A DNA stretch of 5,912 nucleotides. It comes from Thermoanaerobacterium sp. Lineage in GTDB: Bacteria; Bacillota; Thermoanaerobacteria; Thermoanaerobacterales; Thermoanaerobacteraceae. Shown here piece after piece: positions 4,871 through 5,912 of the stretch. The notes under the pieces are model-generated. The model was not told the DNA's origin. It was given only the letters and a program-made list of their open reading frames with translations, and ran no database searches. Every line of letters begins with the position of its first letter. Position 1 is the stretch's first letter. The stretch covers positions 1-5,912 of the forward strand of contig JASBVU010000130.1 of the NCBI GenBank assembly GCA_029960905.1, given 5' to 3'. The position numbers and the translations under genes are program-made.

Positions 4871-5912
4871 TTAGCTAAATCTTCTTTTTAATCTTGACAA
4901 CACATCTGACATTGCTGCCAAATCACCGCCGACTTCTTTTACCTTTCCTCTATTTTGACTTATGATATCTTTGAGCCTTGACAGAATCTTATCGTTTTCC
5001 GTCCTCAATTCTTCTATCTGTCTTAATATCTCATCATCTGACGGCAATGCGATTTCTGCTACATTTACTTCATCAGACTCAAAGTCATACGTATCGTACT
5101 TTGATGGAATGACCGTTTCAATATTAAGCTCATCCTTTATCTTCTCTGAAAGCACCTTTTGAGCACTATCTTCTCCGTGAACAATAAATACTTTCTTAGG
5201 CTTTTTCTTAAATGACGATATCCAATCCATAAGGCCCTTTTGATCGGCGTGACCAGAGAAACTTTCTATGTTTTGGATCTCTGCATTAACTGTTATTTCC
5301 TCCCCAAATATATTTACAGTCTTTTCTCCATCCAATATCCTTCTGCCAAGCGTGCCTTTAGCCTGATAGCCTACAAATACTATTGTGCTGTCAGACCTCC
5401 AAAGATTGTGCTTTAAATGATGTTTTATGCGGCCGGCTTCACACATGCCGCTGGCTGAAATGATTATGACAGGCTCTTTAAGGTCATTAAGTGCCTTTGA
5501 CTCTTCTGCAGAATGGGTGAAATGCAAATTTGGAAAATCCAGTGGATAATCGCCATTTTCCACGTAGCTTCTCGCTTCATCATCGAAATAATCAAGATGC
5601 TTTCTAAATACGCCTGTGACTGAAGTAGCAAGAGGGCTGTCTACGTACACAGGCACTTTGCTTATGTACTCTATCTCATTTTTGTAAAGTTCTTCATCTT
5701 TATGTATCTCATATAACAGCTCTTGTGTCCTTCCTACGGCAAATGATGGGATTATCACATTACCTCCTCTTGATATGGTTTTCTTTATTATCTCCATAAG
5801 CTTTTTGGCTTTGTCTCCTACATCTTCATGCAGCCTATCGCCGTATGTGGACTCACACACAAGATAGTCCGCCTCATCTATTATTGTAGGGTCTCTCAAA
5901 ATCGGTATATTT
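4871..5912 (-). CDS. Metallo-beta-lactamase/beta-CASP RNA-processing nuclease, N-terminus outside the window
   Basis: The frame is open to the right edge, giving 346 visible residues; the first is not a real start, since codons for I-P-I-L precede the internal Met and fit the family's PILRDP segment. Seen in order: CESTYG (5857-5840, the fourth metallo-beta-lactamase motif, next to the metal site), the beta-CASP domain with PSFAVGRTQELL and ISASGMCEAGRIKHH (near 5463-5420, including the beta-CASP motif B His), then SGHADQ (about 5257-5240) and VHGE (5184-5172), which supply C-terminal metal or substrate ligands. The HxHxDH core should lie in the missing first roughly 180 residues. Family knowledge: bacterial and archaeal relatives (YSH1/CPSF-like) cut or trim RNA. 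A C-terminal tail of about 55 residues (from about 5040 to the stop) looks like a coiled coil (ILRQIEELRTENDKILSRL), perhaps for self-association. It has its own terminator and no visible tie to the sugar genes. Exact substrate is unknown. Confidence 0.9.
   Translation of the reverse strand, partial: NIPILRDPTIIDEADYLVCESTYGDRLHEDVGDKAKKLMEIIKKTISRGGNVIIPSFAVGRTQELLYEIHKDEELYKNEIEYISKVPVYVDSPLATSVTGVFRKHLDYFDDEARSYVENGDYPLDFPNLHFTHSAEESKALNDLKEPVIIISASGMCEAGRIKHHLKHNLWRSDSTIVFVGYQAKGTLGRRILDGEKTVNIFGEEITVNAEIQNIESFSGHADQKGLMDWISSFKKKPKKVFIVHGEDSAQKVLSEKIKDELNIETVIPSKYDTYDFESDEVNVAEIALPSDDEILRQIEELRTENDKILSRLKDIISQNRGKVKEVGGDLAAMSDVLSRLKRRFS

Noticed and set aside
4962..5162. Plus-strand 66-codon frame, Ser-rich
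   Set aside because: It is the complement of the charged coiled-coil tail of the nuclease; Ser/Leu bias is explained by that.
5899..5899. ATG at 5899 as the true start of the nuclease
   Set aside because: The frame stays open to the window edge, the preceding codons (I-P-I-L) fit the family, and a start here would remove the metal-binding HxHxDH core; the supposed Met is in fact a position read from TTG as Leu in PILRDP.

Overview
The window is AT-rich, low-GC DNA and every gene in it lies on the minus strand. The strong AGGTGAT-type ribosome sites, gene families and codon use suggest a Firmicute of the class Clostridia. A thermophilic saccharolytic anaerobe such as Thermoanaerobacterium or Thermoanaerobacter is my best guess; this is an inference from protein flavour, not from a marker gene.

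Reading in the direction of transcription (right to left): (1) bases 5912-4871 hold the C-terminal two thirds of a metallo-beta-lactamase/beta-CASP RNA-processing nuclease whose N-terminus lies outside the window; it is closed by its own hairpin terminator at 4842-4865. (2) Bases 4841-4749 are an AT-rich promoter region with a 19-bp LacI-type operator candidate at 4776-4794. (3) A three-gene operon follows with gaps of 29 and 23 bases: a LacI-family regulator (4748-3723), a KDPG aldolase (3693-3073) and a PfkB-family 2-keto-3-deoxygluconate (KDG) kinase (3049-2114, TTG start). It ends at a terminator at 2052-2091. (4) A regulatory gap (2051-1954) contains a 29-bp imperfect palindrome, a promoter candidate and a cluster of TGATAAT repeats. 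(5) Bases 1953-1 encode a large PTS-controlled transcription regulator (two helix-turn-helix domains, two PRDs, an EIIB-like and an EIIA-like domain), cut off by the left edge before its stop codon.

Function: the operon supplies the last two steps of hexuronate or gluconate breakdown. The kinase turns KDG into KDPG and the aldolase splits KDPG into pyruvate and glyceraldehyde 3-phosphate. The LacI protein is probably the local KDG- or sugar-acid-responsive repressor (KdgR-like). No enzyme making KDG is present, so the substrate must come from genes elsewhere. The PRD regulator next door has its own promoter and probably controls a sugar PTS operon beyond the left edge; whether that sugar feeds KDG cannot be seen here.

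I found no mobile element, CRISPR array, tRNA or rRNA, and no convincing new biological system. The most interesting points are in the 1930-2050 control region: an apparent non-AUG start for the PRD regulator, TGATAAT repeats over its promoter and start, and an operator-like palindrome upstream.
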